Assembly (NCBI GenBank): GCA_020351995.1
Contig: CP070674.1
Location: 3,100,664-3,141,888, forward strand
DNA length: 41,225 nt
Direction: 5' to 3'
From: Candidatus Zixiibacteriota bacterium
GTDB taxonomy: Bacteria > Zixibacteria > MSB-5A5 > GN15 > FEB-12
Shown: piece by piece, positions 6,900-15,334 of the stretch
Numbering within the stretch: position 1 is the first letter of the stretch
Layout: each line of letters begins with the position of its first letter
Position numbers and translations under genes: made by a program
The notes under the pieces: model-generated
What the model saw: the letters and a program-made list of their open reading frames with translations, nothing else
What the model was told of the DNA's origin: nothing
Databases searched by the model: none

Positions 6900-8309
6900 T
6901 TATTGCGAAATCAAATACTCATGCATCGACCGGGCGGCCTTGCGCCCTGCCCCCATAGCCAGAATCACCGTGGCTGCCCCGGTGACAACGTCACCGCCGG
7001 CCCAGATCTTGGCCCGCGAGGTCTTACCGGTCTCTTCATCGGCAACGATATTACCTTTCTTGCCGATCTCAAGGCCGGGCGTGGTGGACGCGATAAGAGG
7101 ATTGGGGCTGTTGCCAATAGCGCAGACAACGGCGTCAACCGGGAAGATTTCCTCCGAACCCTCGATCGGCACCGGGCGGCGCCGTCCGGACGAATCCGGC
7201 TCGCCCAGTTGCATCTTCTGAATCTCGATCTCCTTCACCCAGCCGTTCTCGTCACCGATGTAGCGTAATGGCAGCGTGAGGAAATTGAAGATGACGCCCT
7301 CCTCTTCAGCGTTCTCGATTTCTTCTAATCGCGCCGGAAGCTCTTCTCTCGAACGCCGGTAGATAATCCGCGACTCGGCCCCCAGCCTGAGGGCGCTCCG
7401 GGCGCAATCCATAGCCACGTTACCACCTCCCACCACAGCGACTCGCTTATGGCTCTTGACCGGTGTGTGGTACTCGGGAAAGAGAAATCCTTTCATCAGG
7501 TTCAGGCGAGTCAGGTACTCGTTAGCCGAGTAGACACCGTTGAGGTTCTCGCCGGGGATTTCCATGAACCACGGCAGACCCGCGCCGGATCCGACGAAGA
7601 CGGCATCGAATTCCTCAAGGATAGAATCGACGGTTCTGGTCTTACCAACGACGAAATCCGTAACAATCTCAACTCCCAGTTTATTGAGGTAGTCAACCTC
7701 GCGGTCGACAATGCTCTTGGGCAGCCTGAATTCCGGGATACCGTATACCAGCACCCCGCCCATTTTATGCAGGGCCTCGAAGATTGTCACCTCGTGACCG
7801 AGCTGGATAAGGTCGCCGGCTACGGTCAGTCCCGCCGGACCGCCGCCCACGATGGCCACTTTCTTCCTGGTCTTCTCAGGGATGTGGGGCATTTCGATTT
7901 TCCCCTGGGCGGCTTCCCAATCCGCCAGGAACCGTTCCAGGCGCCCAATGGCAATCTGCCCGCTTTTCTTGACCAGCACACAGGTTTCTTCGCACTGTTC
8001 TTCCTGTGGACAGACCCGACCGCAGATAGCCGGGAGACAGTTCTTCTCCTTGAGAATCTGGATGCCGCTTTTGAAATCCCGTTCAGCTATAGCCTTGATG
8101 AAGCCCGGGATGTTGATTTCGACGGGGCAGTTATCAACACATTTCGGCTTGGGACATTGAATGCACCGGTTGGCTTCCGCCACGGCCAGTTCCGCCGTAT
8201 AGCCCAGGGCGACTTCGTTGAAATTGTGGGAACGGATCTCCGGCGGCTGCTTGGGCATATCCCGTCTATTTAAATCCAGTGGTTTCTTTTTCTTTTTCGG
8301 ATCAGCCAT
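6900..8309 (-). CDS. nfnB: NfnB/GltD-like FAD- and NADP-binding iron-sulfur oxidoreductase
   Basis: Start set at ATG 8309 (GGAAGG upstream, 8-bp overlap with nfnA); upstream codons are only the other frame of nfnA. 469 residues. N-terminal dihydroprymidine-dehydrogenase/GltD cluster domain: C-x2-C-x4-C-x3-CP (CIQCPKPKCVDNCP) and CLPAICGRVCPQEEQC near residues 45-110; FAD motif VAIVGGGPAGL; MGGVLVYGIPEFRLP; NAD(P) motif VAVVGGGNVAMDCAR; closing GGDVVTGAATVILAMGAG. The same fold serves as glutamate synthase small subunit, SudA and NfnB; the neighbouring NfnA makes NfnB the best call. In NfnAB this subunit bifurcates electrons from NADPH to ferredoxin and NAD+. Last gene of the nine-gene operon. 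Whether bifurcation is kept cannot be told from motifs alone. Confidence 0.9.
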   Translation of the reverse strand: MADPKKKKKPLDLNRRDMPKQPPEIRSHNFNEVALGYTAELAVAEANRCIQCPKPKCVDNCPVEINIPGFIKAIAERDFKSGIQILKEKNCLPAICGRVCPQEEQCEETCVLVKKSGQIAIGRLERFLADWEAAQGKIEMPHIPEKTRKKVAIVGGGPAGLTVAGDLIQLGHEVTIFEALHKMGGVLVYGIPEFRLPKSIVDREVDYLNKLGVEIVTDFVVGKTRTVDSILEEFDAVFVGSGAGLPWFMEIPGENLNGVYSANEYLTRLNLMKGFLFPEYHTPVKSHKRVAVVGGGNVAMDCARSALRLGAESRIIYRRSREELPARLEEIENAEEEGVIFNFLTLPLRYIGDENGWVKEIEIQKMQLGEPDSSGRRRPVPIEGSEEIFPVDAVVCAIGNSPNPLIASTTPGLEIGKKGNIVADEETGKTSRAKIWAGGDVVTGAATVILAMGAGRKAARSMHEYLISQ

Positions 8310-9165
8310 GACAACCTTCCCTGTGCTGATGAGGATGCTCTTCACTCTTGCTCGTCCTGAGAGGCACCACTTCTTCGGGCATATAGGTTTTACGCCGCTG
8401 AAGCAGTTCTTCCCAGTTGACCTGATGACCGTCAAAATCGGGGCCGTGTACACAGGCGAATCGAGTCTCGCCCCCGACCGACACGCGACACACGCCGCAC
8501 ATGCCGGTGCCATCGATCATAATCGGATTCAGGCTTACCCAGGTTGGAATTTCCATCGGCCGGGTGGCGTCCGAAACTCGCTTGAGACAGTAGGTACAAC
8601 CGTTGACGATAACCCGGTCCACCGGCGTATCCAGGCTTTTGATGATTTCCGGGAGCCGGTCCACGTGGCCCTTGTACCCCTTGGTGCCGTCGCGGGTGAT
8701 CTGAACAAACTTATCCGCTATCGCCTTGTAACGGTCTTCCCAGTAAAACAGGTATGAGCTTCGGCCTTCGATCAGGACAACGATTTTGTTACCGGCTTCT
8801 TTCAGCGCCCGGGCAATCGGAAAGATACTTCCGATTCCATAGCATCCGCCGACCAGAAGCACGGTACCGTACTTTTCGATGTCGGTAGCGTTGCCTAACG
8901 GACCCACCACCGTCGGTATCTCCTGACCTTCCACCAGCGAGGCCAGCCGGTCAGTGGTGCGCCCGACATTCATATACACGATCGTGATTGTTCCCATCTG
9001 TTCGTCCCAGTCCGAGATCGACAGAGGTATTCGCTCGCCTTCTTCTTCCGCCCGGATAATAACGAACTGACCCGGTTTCGCTTCGCGGGCTACCGCGGGA
9101 GCTTCCAGCGTCAAGAGGTGCATGTTCGGAACAATCATCCGGCTTGTAACAACTTTAAACATCAC
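8302..9165 (-). CDS. nfnA: NfnA/SudB-like NAD(H) ferredoxin reductase subunit
   Basis: 287 residues, ferredoxin-NADP reductase (PyrK-like) fold. FAD site RIPLSISDW, nucleotide site VLLVGGCYGIGSIFP, CTYCLK, and the [2Fe-2S] loop DGTGMCGVCRVSVGG...FACVHGPDFDGHQVNW typical of NfnA/SudB. A His-rich tail (EEHPHQHREGCHG) is unusual. The GTG start at 9165 (or ATG 9162) overlaps the stop of the NuoG-like gene, and the 3' end overlaps nfnB by 8 bp, so the subunits are made together. In T. maritima-type Nfn it holds FAD and a 2Fe-2S cluster and exchanges electrons with NAD(H). Confidence 0.92.
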   Translation of the reverse strand: MMFKVVTSRMIVPNMHLLTLEAPAVAREAKPGQFVIIRAEEEGERIPLSISDWDEQMGTITIVYMNVGRTTDRLASLVEGQEIPTVVGPLGNATDIEKYGTVLLVGGCYGIGSIFPIARALKEAGNKIVVLIEGRSSYLFYWEDRYKAIADKFVQITRDGTKGYKGHVDRLPEIIKSLDTPVDRVIVNGCTYCLKRVSDATRPMEIPTWVSLNPIMIDGTGMCGVCRVSVGGETRFACVHGPDFDGHQVNWEELLQRRKTYMPEEVVPLRTSKSEEHPHQHREGCHG

Positions 9166-11663
9166 TTCTTCCTCATTTTCACTGGATGCGGGTTAGGGTT
9201 TACGGCCTCAGCCTCAGTCTTGGTCAGCTGAAGCGTGCCGGGGGGTTGTTCTAACCTGATTCGGACAGGCACGGTTTTCTTGAATCCGTTGGAGCTTATC
9301 ACAACTTCGTCACCGTCAGTCAGTTTTGCCTTCCGGGCGTCTTCAGGATTAACGGCGACCCTTCCCTCGCAGAACAGGGACCTGGTGCCGTCAACCCAGG
9401 ACGAAAGTGGGAAGCCCCGGTGGGTGTGTTCGGAGATAGAAGTACTCAGGACGAAAGGATGACCCTTCCCGGTCTTCACCCCAGGTGCCCGTTTGGGCTT
9501 AATGACCTTCATCTCTGTCTTTACGTTCAGTGACCGGGCCTCGCGTTTCGGCTTGCTGAAACTGCCGAAGTCCTCGACCAGCCCGGCTATTTCCTTGTGG
9601 ATGTCAGCCGCTTTTTTATAAGCGAAGCCATCGATACCCAGTTTTTGTGCTATTTTCGACAGAATCATCCAGTCCGGCATCGCTTTCCCGGGAGGCTCCA
9701 CGGCCTTCCGGATCCGCTGTAATCTGCCTTCGCCGTTAATGAACGTGCCATCAGCCTCGGTAAAGGCCGCTGCCGGCAACATCAAATCCGTCTCGAAGAG
9801 TGAATCCGTCGGATAAATATTCTGGGATATGATATAGTCGGCCGGTTTGTCCGCGTTGCTCAAAAGCGATTCACCAATCAAATAAAGAACTTTCAGTTTT
9901 TTACCGGCGGTCGGGTTCGCGGCGTTCCATTTGGAATGGAAGCTCGGGATACTGCTCTTCCAGGCTCTCTTGAGCTGGGCCAGGCGCGCCGGGTTCGTCG
10001 ATGATTGGCCCCCCGGCAGAAGTTCCGGGTAGCTGCCCATGATGAGCGAGCCGTAGAGATTATTCTGAGCCGGGAGCGGCATCACTCCCGCTCTAATATT
10101 CTTCGCCAGTTGGTCCACTGCCGCCAGTATATCGGGACTGGCATCGTACTGAAGGAACTCTGAGCCCAAAAGGATCACAGTTGATTTGGACTCTGACAGT
10201 ATTCGGGCCACCGCCGCGACATCATCATCTTTCTTGGTGCCGGCGGCAGTCGTCTTCTCGCCTGTCGATTTTACCAGTGACTTCAAGAAGTCGATTTCAG
10301 TTCCCGGAACGGGCTGGACCCACCGCTCCGATATCATGGCCAGGCTATGCTGACGCGGATTGACACTGACAATCTTCGCCCCTTTCCGAAACGCCCGGCG
10401 CAACTCCACCCCGACCACCGACCGCCCAAAGCGAATATCCAGTCCGATGCAGAGCACCGCCGACGCCTTACGTATTTCGGACAGCGGTACACTTCGCTTC
10501 ATCAGGTTGAGATACTCGTTAAATCCGGGACCGTAGAATGCTCTCGCCGATGTATCGACATTGTGCGAGCGCATAACCGTCCGGGTGAACTTCTGCGCTA
10601 CATAAAGGTCTTCGTTCGTGCAATTGGGAGAAACCAGCATCGCGAACTCATCCGGCTTGCATGCGGCCAGTTTCTCGGCCGCCGCGTCAATAGCCTGCTC
10701 CCATGTGATTTCAGCAGGGGTTCCCGCATAGGTCCGGAAGGGATGTTTGGCCCGCTTTGGTCCGCTGACCAACTCGGTGATACAGAAGCGCCCTTTAACA
10801 CAAAGCTGCCCATTGTTTACCTTGTCATCCTGCTCCGGCAGACTGCCGATTATGCGGTCACCTTTTACCAGAAGCCGCATCTGGCAGCCAACCCCGCAGA
10901 ACGTGCACGTGGTTATCTCTTCACGGTCAGGCTTGCCTTCGTAGGCGCGAGCCTTTTCCGTCAGCGAACCGGTGGGACACACCGACACACAGGCGCCGCA
11001 AAATTCGCAGCCGGCTTCAAGATGGGTCCGTTCATAGGCCGGGCCGATAACCGTTTCGCGTCCACGATGGTTAAAGGCCAGGACATGCGCGACCCGGACC
11101 TCCTGACACATCCGTACGCACCGTCCACAGAGGACACACAGATTGTAGTCCCTGTCGTAGAACGGGTCTTCCTTTTCGACCCGAAGATTTCGGTAATAGA
11201 TGGGATACTTGATATCCTTGATCTCCATCTTCTCGACCACGTCCTGAAGTTCACACTGGCCATCATTGGAGCAATACCGGCATCCCGTGGTCACGCCCGC
11301 CTTGCGGATGGTGCCCATATATTCCCGGCATTGGTCTTTTTCCTCGCAGATAAGACAGCTTGAAGTGTGTTCACTCAAGAACAACTGCAGAATCTCTGTC
11401 CGCATCGACTGAACCTGCGCCGTGTTCGTCCTTATCACCATGCCATCGGCTATCGGCGTGGTGCAGGCCGTGGGAAGGTTTCGCATTCCTTCGACCTCGA
11501 CAATACACATGCGGCAGCCGCCATAGGGAGTAAGTTCCTCGTGGGCGCAGAGAGTCGGTATGTAAATGCCGTTTTGTTCGGCTGCCTCGAGGATGGATAT
11601 TCCTCCGGGTACCGTGTACGGCTTATTGTCTATCGTTACCGTTACGGTTGCATCTTTCTTCAT
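9162..11663 (-). CDS. NuoG-like Fe-S subunit with inactive molybdopterin-oxidoreductase fold
   Basis: 833 residues. 1-90: [2Fe-2S] ferredoxin (C39, C50, C53, C67). 99-140: H99-C103-C106-C112 plus a second CRYCSNDGQCELQ segment, an extended version of the NuoG His/Cys cluster region. 175-235: two [4Fe-4S] motifs (CVLCGRCVRMC, CEFCGACVSVCP). From 250: MopB domain with CTFCGVGC and C288. At the position where formate dehydrogenases carry the molybdenum-binding Cys/Sec followed by His (ARxC/U-H), this protein reads ARAFYGP (F376, Y377), so it should not bind an active Mo/W site. C-terminal MopB cap present. Likely an electron-wiring subunit, as in NuoG, StnC or SfrA. Overlaps both neighbours by 4 bp. 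Confidence 0.9.
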   Translation of the reverse strand: MKKDATVTVTIDNKPYTVPGGISILEAAEQNGIYIPTLCAHEELTPYGGCRMCIVEVEGMRNLPTACTTPIADGMVIRTNTAQVQSMRTEILQLFLSEHTSSCLICEEKDQCREYMGTIRKAGVTTGCRYCSNDGQCELQDVVEKMEIKDIKYPIYYRNLRVEKEDPFYDRDYNLCVLCGRCVRMCQEVRVAHVLAFNHRGRETVIGPAYERTHLEAGCEFCGACVSVCPTGSLTEKARAYEGKPDREEITTCTFCGVGCQMRLLVKGDRIIGSLPEQDDKVNNGQLCVKGRFCITELVSGPKRAKHPFRTYAGTPAEITWEQAIDAAAEKLAACKPDEFAMLVSPNCTNEDLYVAQKFTRTVMRSHNVDTSARAFYGPGFNEYLNLMKRSVPLSEIRKASAVLCIGLDIRFGRSVVGVELRRAFRKGAKIVSVNPRQHSLAMISERWVQPVPGTEIDFLKSLVKSTGEKTTAAGTKKDDDVAAVARILSESKSTVILLGSEFLQYDASPDILAAVDQLAKNIRAGVMPLPAQNNLYGSLIMGSYPELLPGGQSSTNPARLAQLKRAWKSSIPSFHSKWNAANPTAGKKLKVLYLIGESLLSNADKPADYIISQNIYPTDSLFETDLMLPAAAFTEADGTFINGEGRLQRIRKAVEPPGKAMPDWMILSKIAQKLGIDGFAYKKAADIHKEIAGLVEDFGSFSKPKREARSLNVKTEMKVIKPKRAPGVKTGKGHPFVLSTSISEHTHRGFPLSSWVDGTRSLFCEGRVAVNPEDARKAKLTDGDEVVISSNGFKKTVPVRIRLEQPPGTLQLTKTEAEAVNPNPHPVKMRKK

Positions 11664-13549
11664 GACACTCTCCGGTTGGACTTTATCTCGATGGCGTTAC
11701 CGGCTAAAGGATCGTAGCGACAGATTTCATAACAGGCCTTGCATTTGATGCACCGCAATTGGTCGATAGAGTGCAGCTCCGACCTGGCACCGGTGATGGC
11801 CTGGGTCGGACAGATATCGACGCACTTCTGACAACCGTTGCACTTGTCCGCGTCGATTACATATTCCACCAGCTCGCGGCAAACAGCAGCGCCGCAGAAT
11901 TTGTCCTGCACGTGGGCCAGGTATTCGTTGCGGAAATGACGCAGGGTGGTCAGGACGGGATTGGGAGCCGCTTGCCCCAGACCACAGAGCGAAGCCCGGG
12001 CCACAGTCTCAGCCAGCGTCTGCAGCTTTGCCAGGTCATCGGCCTCACTTTGCCCCCTGGCGATTCTATCAAGAATCGTAACCATGTGCCATGTCCCTAC
12101 GCGGCAGGGAGAGCACTTGCCACAGGATTCTTTCTGGGTAAAATTCAAGAAATACAGAGCCAGGTCCACCACGCAGCTGTCTTCGTCCATCACAATCATA
12201 CCACCGGACCCCATTATGGAACCTGCCGACTGCATCGACTCGTACTCGACCGGGATGTCGAGATATTCATCAGATAAAAATCCGCCCGATGGTCCCCCGG
12301 TCTGTACACCCTTAAACGCTTTCCAGGAGCCGCCACCAATATCGTAAATGATTTCCCTGAGTCTGGTGCCAAGCGGAACTTCAATAAGACCTCCGCGGCG
12401 GATCGAACCGACCAGGGAGAAGGTCTTGGTGCCGTAGTTCCCTTTGACACCATACTGCTTGTACCACTGGGCGCCGTTGCGGAGAATATTGGGCAGCGTT
12501 CCCAGCGTCTCTACGTTGTTGATGATGGTTGGTTTTCCGAACAGACCCTCGACGGCCGGGAATGGTGGACGCGAACGCGGCATGCCGCGGCGTCCCTCGA
12601 CCGACCCGATGAGCGCCGTTTCCTCTCCACAAACAAAAGCGCCGGCGCCCTCTTTAATGGTCAATTCGAAATCAAACTTGGAGCCAAGGATGTTTTTACC
12701 CAGAAGGCCATACTCTCGCATTTGTTCCGCCGCCCGGCGTAAACGGGCTATGGCCAGGTGGTAATCCGAGTTTATGTAAATATAACCGTGCGAGGCGCCG
12801 ATGGCGTAGGAGGCTATCATCAAGCCTTCCAGCACACAATGGGGATCGCCTTCAATAAGGGCCCGATTCATAAAAGCGCCCGGGTCTCCTTCGGACACGT
12901 TACATATCATGTACTTTTGATCTCCCGGCACGCTTCGACATATCGTCCACTTCCTGGCGGCCGGGAACCCTGCCCCACCTCGTCCACGCAATCCGGCTTC
13001 ACCGACTTCTTCGATAACCTCCTCGGGCGTCTTACACAAAGCGCTATTCAATCCGGCATAGCCGTCTTTGGCCAGATAGTGATCTATATTTTCCGGGTCG
13101 ATAAAACCGCAGTTCCTCAGCACCAGCCTGACCTGCGGCTTGAGCATGGGGATTTCGAAAAACCTCGGGATGCCCTCCGTTACCGGGTAACCGTTCTGGC
13201 CGAAGTGGCCCGCGGCCATTTCCGGGAGGGGATTCCCTTTGATGAGGTAATTCTCAATAATGTTCCGCGCCCTTTCAGGATTCAAATTGGCGTAGCAGAT
13301 CCGTGGATTGCCCGGCACCTGGATATCCATCAACGGTTCCATGTAGCAGGGGCCAATACATCCAACTTTCACCAGCCTGGCCTTCAGCTTGTGTTCCTTG
13401 AGGATCTCCTGTACGGCCTCGAATACTTTCGTGGCGCCGGCCGACTGACCACAGGTAGCCATACCAAAGTAGATGACGGGAATCTCCGAGTTCTGGAGCT
13501 CCTCCCATTCCTGGCGTGCCCGCTGTTGTCTCGCTTTGAAACTAATCAT
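11660..13549 (-). CDS. NuoF/HydB-like FMN, NAD(H) and Fe-S subunit
   Basis: 629 residues, HydB-type architecture. 1-110: thioredoxin-like [2Fe-2S] domain (C33, C64, C68). About 185-300: FMN/NAD site (GLRGRGGAGFPAARKW, CNVSEGDPGAFMNR). About 330-450: GAGAFVCGEETALIGSVEG and SLBB region. Then ESCGKCSPCRVGT for [4Fe-4S], and a C-terminal two-cluster ferredoxin (CNGCQKCVDICP, CIKCKACYEIC). In HydABC and Stn enzymes the HydBC pair is the bifurcating core that oxidises NADH with FMN. Overlaps the NuoE-like gene by 8 bp and the NuoG-like gene by 4 bp. No HydA with a complete H-cluster is nearby, so the partner electron acceptor is not H+. Confidence 0.94.
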   Translation of the reverse strand: MISFKARQQRARQEWEELQNSEIPVIYFGMATCGQSAGATKVFEAVQEILKEHKLKARLVKVGCIGPCYMEPLMDIQVPGNPRICYANLNPERARNIIENYLIKGNPLPEMAAGHFGQNGYPVTEGIPRFFEIPMLKPQVRLVLRNCGFIDPENIDHYLAKDGYAGLNSALCKTPEEVIEEVGEAGLRGRGGAGFPAARKWTICRSVPGDQKYMICNVSEGDPGAFMNRALIEGDPHCVLEGLMIASYAIGASHGYIYINSDYHLAIARLRRAAEQMREYGLLGKNILGSKFDFELTIKEGAGAFVCGEETALIGSVEGRRGMPRSRPPFPAVEGLFGKPTIINNVETLGTLPNILRNGAQWYKQYGVKGNYGTKTFSLVGSIRRGGLIEVPLGTRLREIIYDIGGGSWKAFKGVQTGGPSGGFLSDEYLDIPVEYESMQSAGSIMGSGGMIVMDEDSCVVDLALYFLNFTQKESCGKCSPCRVGTWHMVTILDRIARGQSEADDLAKLQTLAETVARASLCGLGQAAPNPVLTTLRHFRNEYLAHVQDKFCGAAVCRELVEYVIDADKCNGCQKCVDICPTQAITGARSELHSIDQLRCIKCKACYEICRYDPLAGNAIEIKSNRRVS

Positions 13550-13994
13550 CTTTCTCCAGTATCTCCTTCAGTCGCGTGACCGACATCCGACTGTGAACGT
13601 GCTCATTTATCTTCACGACCGGGGCCAGGGTGCAACATCCCAGGCAACCCGCTCTCTGAAAATCGAAGCGCTTATCCTCGGTCGTCTGACCTATGCCTAT
13701 TCCGAGCTTCCATCCCACGGCTTCCGAAAGGAACAAACCACCTCGTACGTGGCAAGCGGTGCCCATGCAAACTTTGATAGATTTCTTGCCGGGTTCGGTG
13801 AAACGGAACTTGGGATAAAAAGATGCTACTCCATAAATCTGATTCTGCGACATCTTCAGAAACTCCGAGACATACCTGATGGCTTCTTCAGAGAGATATC
13901 CGGCCTTGTCCTGAATCCTGACCAGAATCGGAATGAGATCCGTTTGGAGTCCTTTGAATTTCGAAAAGATGTCGTGATAGTCCTTTTCTTTCAC
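13542..13994 (-). CDS. NuoE/HydC-like thioredoxin-fold [2Fe-2S] subunit
   Basis: 150 residues from GTG 13994, with GGGAG upstream. Helical N-terminus (GYLSEEAIRYVSEFLKMSQNQIYGVASFYPKF) followed by the thioredoxin-like [2Fe-2S] domain: VCMGTACHVRGG and AGCLGCCTLAPVVKINEHVH supply the Cys ligands. Standard 24-kDa-type subunit that pairs with NuoF/HydB. Overlaps the NuoF-like gene by 8 bp; 39 bp separate it from the [FeFe]-hydrogenase-like gene upstream, the largest gap within the distal half of the operon, so a second promoter there is not excluded. Confidence 0.94.
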   Translation of the reverse strand: MKEKDYHDIFSKFKGLQTDLIPILVRIQDKAGYLSEEAIRYVSEFLKMSQNQIYGVASFYPKFRFTEPGKKSIKVCMGTACHVRGGLFLSEAVGWKLGIGIGQTTEDKRFDFQRAGCLGCCTLAPVVKINEHVHSRMSVTRLKEILEKDD

Positions 13995-14033
13995 TCAGCT
14001 ATCTCCCGTAGACAAATGTAATTTTTAAACACG

Positions 14034-15305
14034 CTAATCTTCATCACTTCTTTTTTTGGACAGATGGATACAATCTGTGAGTTTGACTTCCCCTCGTACA
14101 AAATCTTCAGCGAAAGCCATGCAGGTAGGTGATCCGCAGCAGCCGCAATCGATCTGTTTCAGCTTGTGATACACCCGCTCCCTTTCCTTCATGCGCTTGA
14201 TCGATGTGGCCAGGTCGGTATCGAAGAAGGCTGTCGGGCGCGGGAGAATTCTGTGCTCGAGGAAGTAGTAGCCCGAGTCCAACTTCTTTTCGATATCACT
14301 GTCATCGAGTTGAATGCGTGATTCATATCTCTCATGCTGTCGCATCGTATTGGTACGCGCCACGTAAGGGTTCTCGACGTTATACGGGCCACCGATACAA
14401 CCCAGCATATGAGCCAGAGCTTCCACAAAGGTTATGTTGCGTAACCGGGAATTCTCGATGTCGTCAAGAATCTGCATCACGTGGTCAAGTCCGGAAACTG
14501 CCAGCCAGTTCTCTGTCCGGGCCGCTCGCGTAATACTTCCGGTGGTGATCCAGCCGGTATGGAAGAAGAACTCTTCCGGTACCTGGCTTTCTTCGAACTC
14601 TTCCCTGATTGCCACCACCTGTGGCAGGAGGACCGAGTAAGCGTCCCTGATCGATACGACACCGTCAAACCAGGATCGGGCTTTTTCGGCTGGCTGCTTA
14701 ATGGACACGATTTTTGCCGGGCAGGTCGCCAGGTAGAAGATACCTATCTCCTCGGGCTTCAAGCCCAGTTCAGCGGGCAGGGTTTTGCGGATTTGCCGGG
14801 CCGTAACCTCCCGGGGAACATCAAGAGGCACCACCAGCTCGGCGAGATCGGGATATTTCACCTGGATGAGGCGAACTATCGACGGACAGAACGATGAAAT
14901 CAGGGGGCGTCGACCACGATAGTTCTTCATATACTTCACCAGCGCTCTGGCCATAGCCGCCGATGAGGTGGTCAGGTCCACGACCCGGTCAAAACCCAAG
15001 CGCTTAAGGGCCAGATGAATGATATAGGGATGAGTGGTCCACTCAAACTGCGAATACAGAACCGGGGAAGGAACCACCACCCGGTATTTGAAGCCGGAAA
15101 TTTCATTGACGGGGTCGGCAATAGGCGTTATGGCCTGTTCCGGACAGACAGAGAGGCACTGACCACAATCAACGCACAACTCCTCGTTTATCTCTGCCTT
15201 GCCGCTCCGCACCCGGATAGCCTGAGTGGGACAGTGACGCATACAGGTCATGTGTCCCCGGCATTTATCCACATCGACACTGTGAGCATGAAAATACTGC
15301 GTCAT
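14034..15305 (-). CDS. [FeFe]-hydrogenase-like protein with degenerate H-cluster site
   Basis: Start at ATG 15305 (GAGGGT upstream) rather than TTG 15317; 423 residues. N-terminal two-cluster ferredoxin (CRGHMTCMRHCP, CVDCGQCLSVCP), then an Fe-hydrogenase large-subunit domain. H-cluster loops: L1 SSFCPSI (F139 replaces the proton-transfer Cys, C140 kept), L2 LATCPAK (C195 kept), L3 VEALAHMLGCIGG (H299 where a cluster Cys is expected, C303 kept). C-terminus: CGCCGSPTC...C (387-412), the PF04060-type [4Fe-4S] motif. Three of four 4Fe-4S ligands remain, so a cluster could bind, but H2 turnover is unlikely. Such proteins are thought to be redox sensors; the DRTGG/HATPase genes next to it fit that. 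Confidence 0.88.
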   Translation of the reverse strand: MTQYFHAHSVDVDKCRGHMTCMRHCPTQAIRVRSGKAEINEELCVDCGQCLSVCPEQAITPIADPVNEISGFKYRVVVPSPVLYSQFEWTTHPYIIHLALKRLGFDRVVDLTTSSAAMARALVKYMKNYRGRRPLISSFCPSIVRLIQVKYPDLAELVVPLDVPREVTARQIRKTLPAELGLKPEEIGIFYLATCPAKIVSIKQPAEKARSWFDGVVSIRDAYSVLLPQVVAIREEFEESQVPEEFFFHTGWITTGSITRAARTENWLAVSGLDHVMQILDDIENSRLRNITFVEALAHMLGCIGGPYNVENPYVARTNTMRQHERYESRIQLDDSDIEKKLDSGYYFLEHRILPRPTAFFDTDLATSIKRMKERERVYHKLKQIDCGCCGSPTCMAFAEDFVRGEVKLTDCIHLSKKRSDED

Positions 15306-15334
15306 TGTTACCCTCAACAGTTAAACGAGTTTCA

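Noticed and set aside
8310-8513. 68-residue Cys-rich N-terminal extension of the NfnB-like protein
   Set aside because: It lies wholly within nfnA in another frame; ATG 8309 has its own ribosome site.
10347-11363. 338-codon plus-strand frame
   Set aside because: Complementary strand of the NuoG-like gene; no protein-like motifs.
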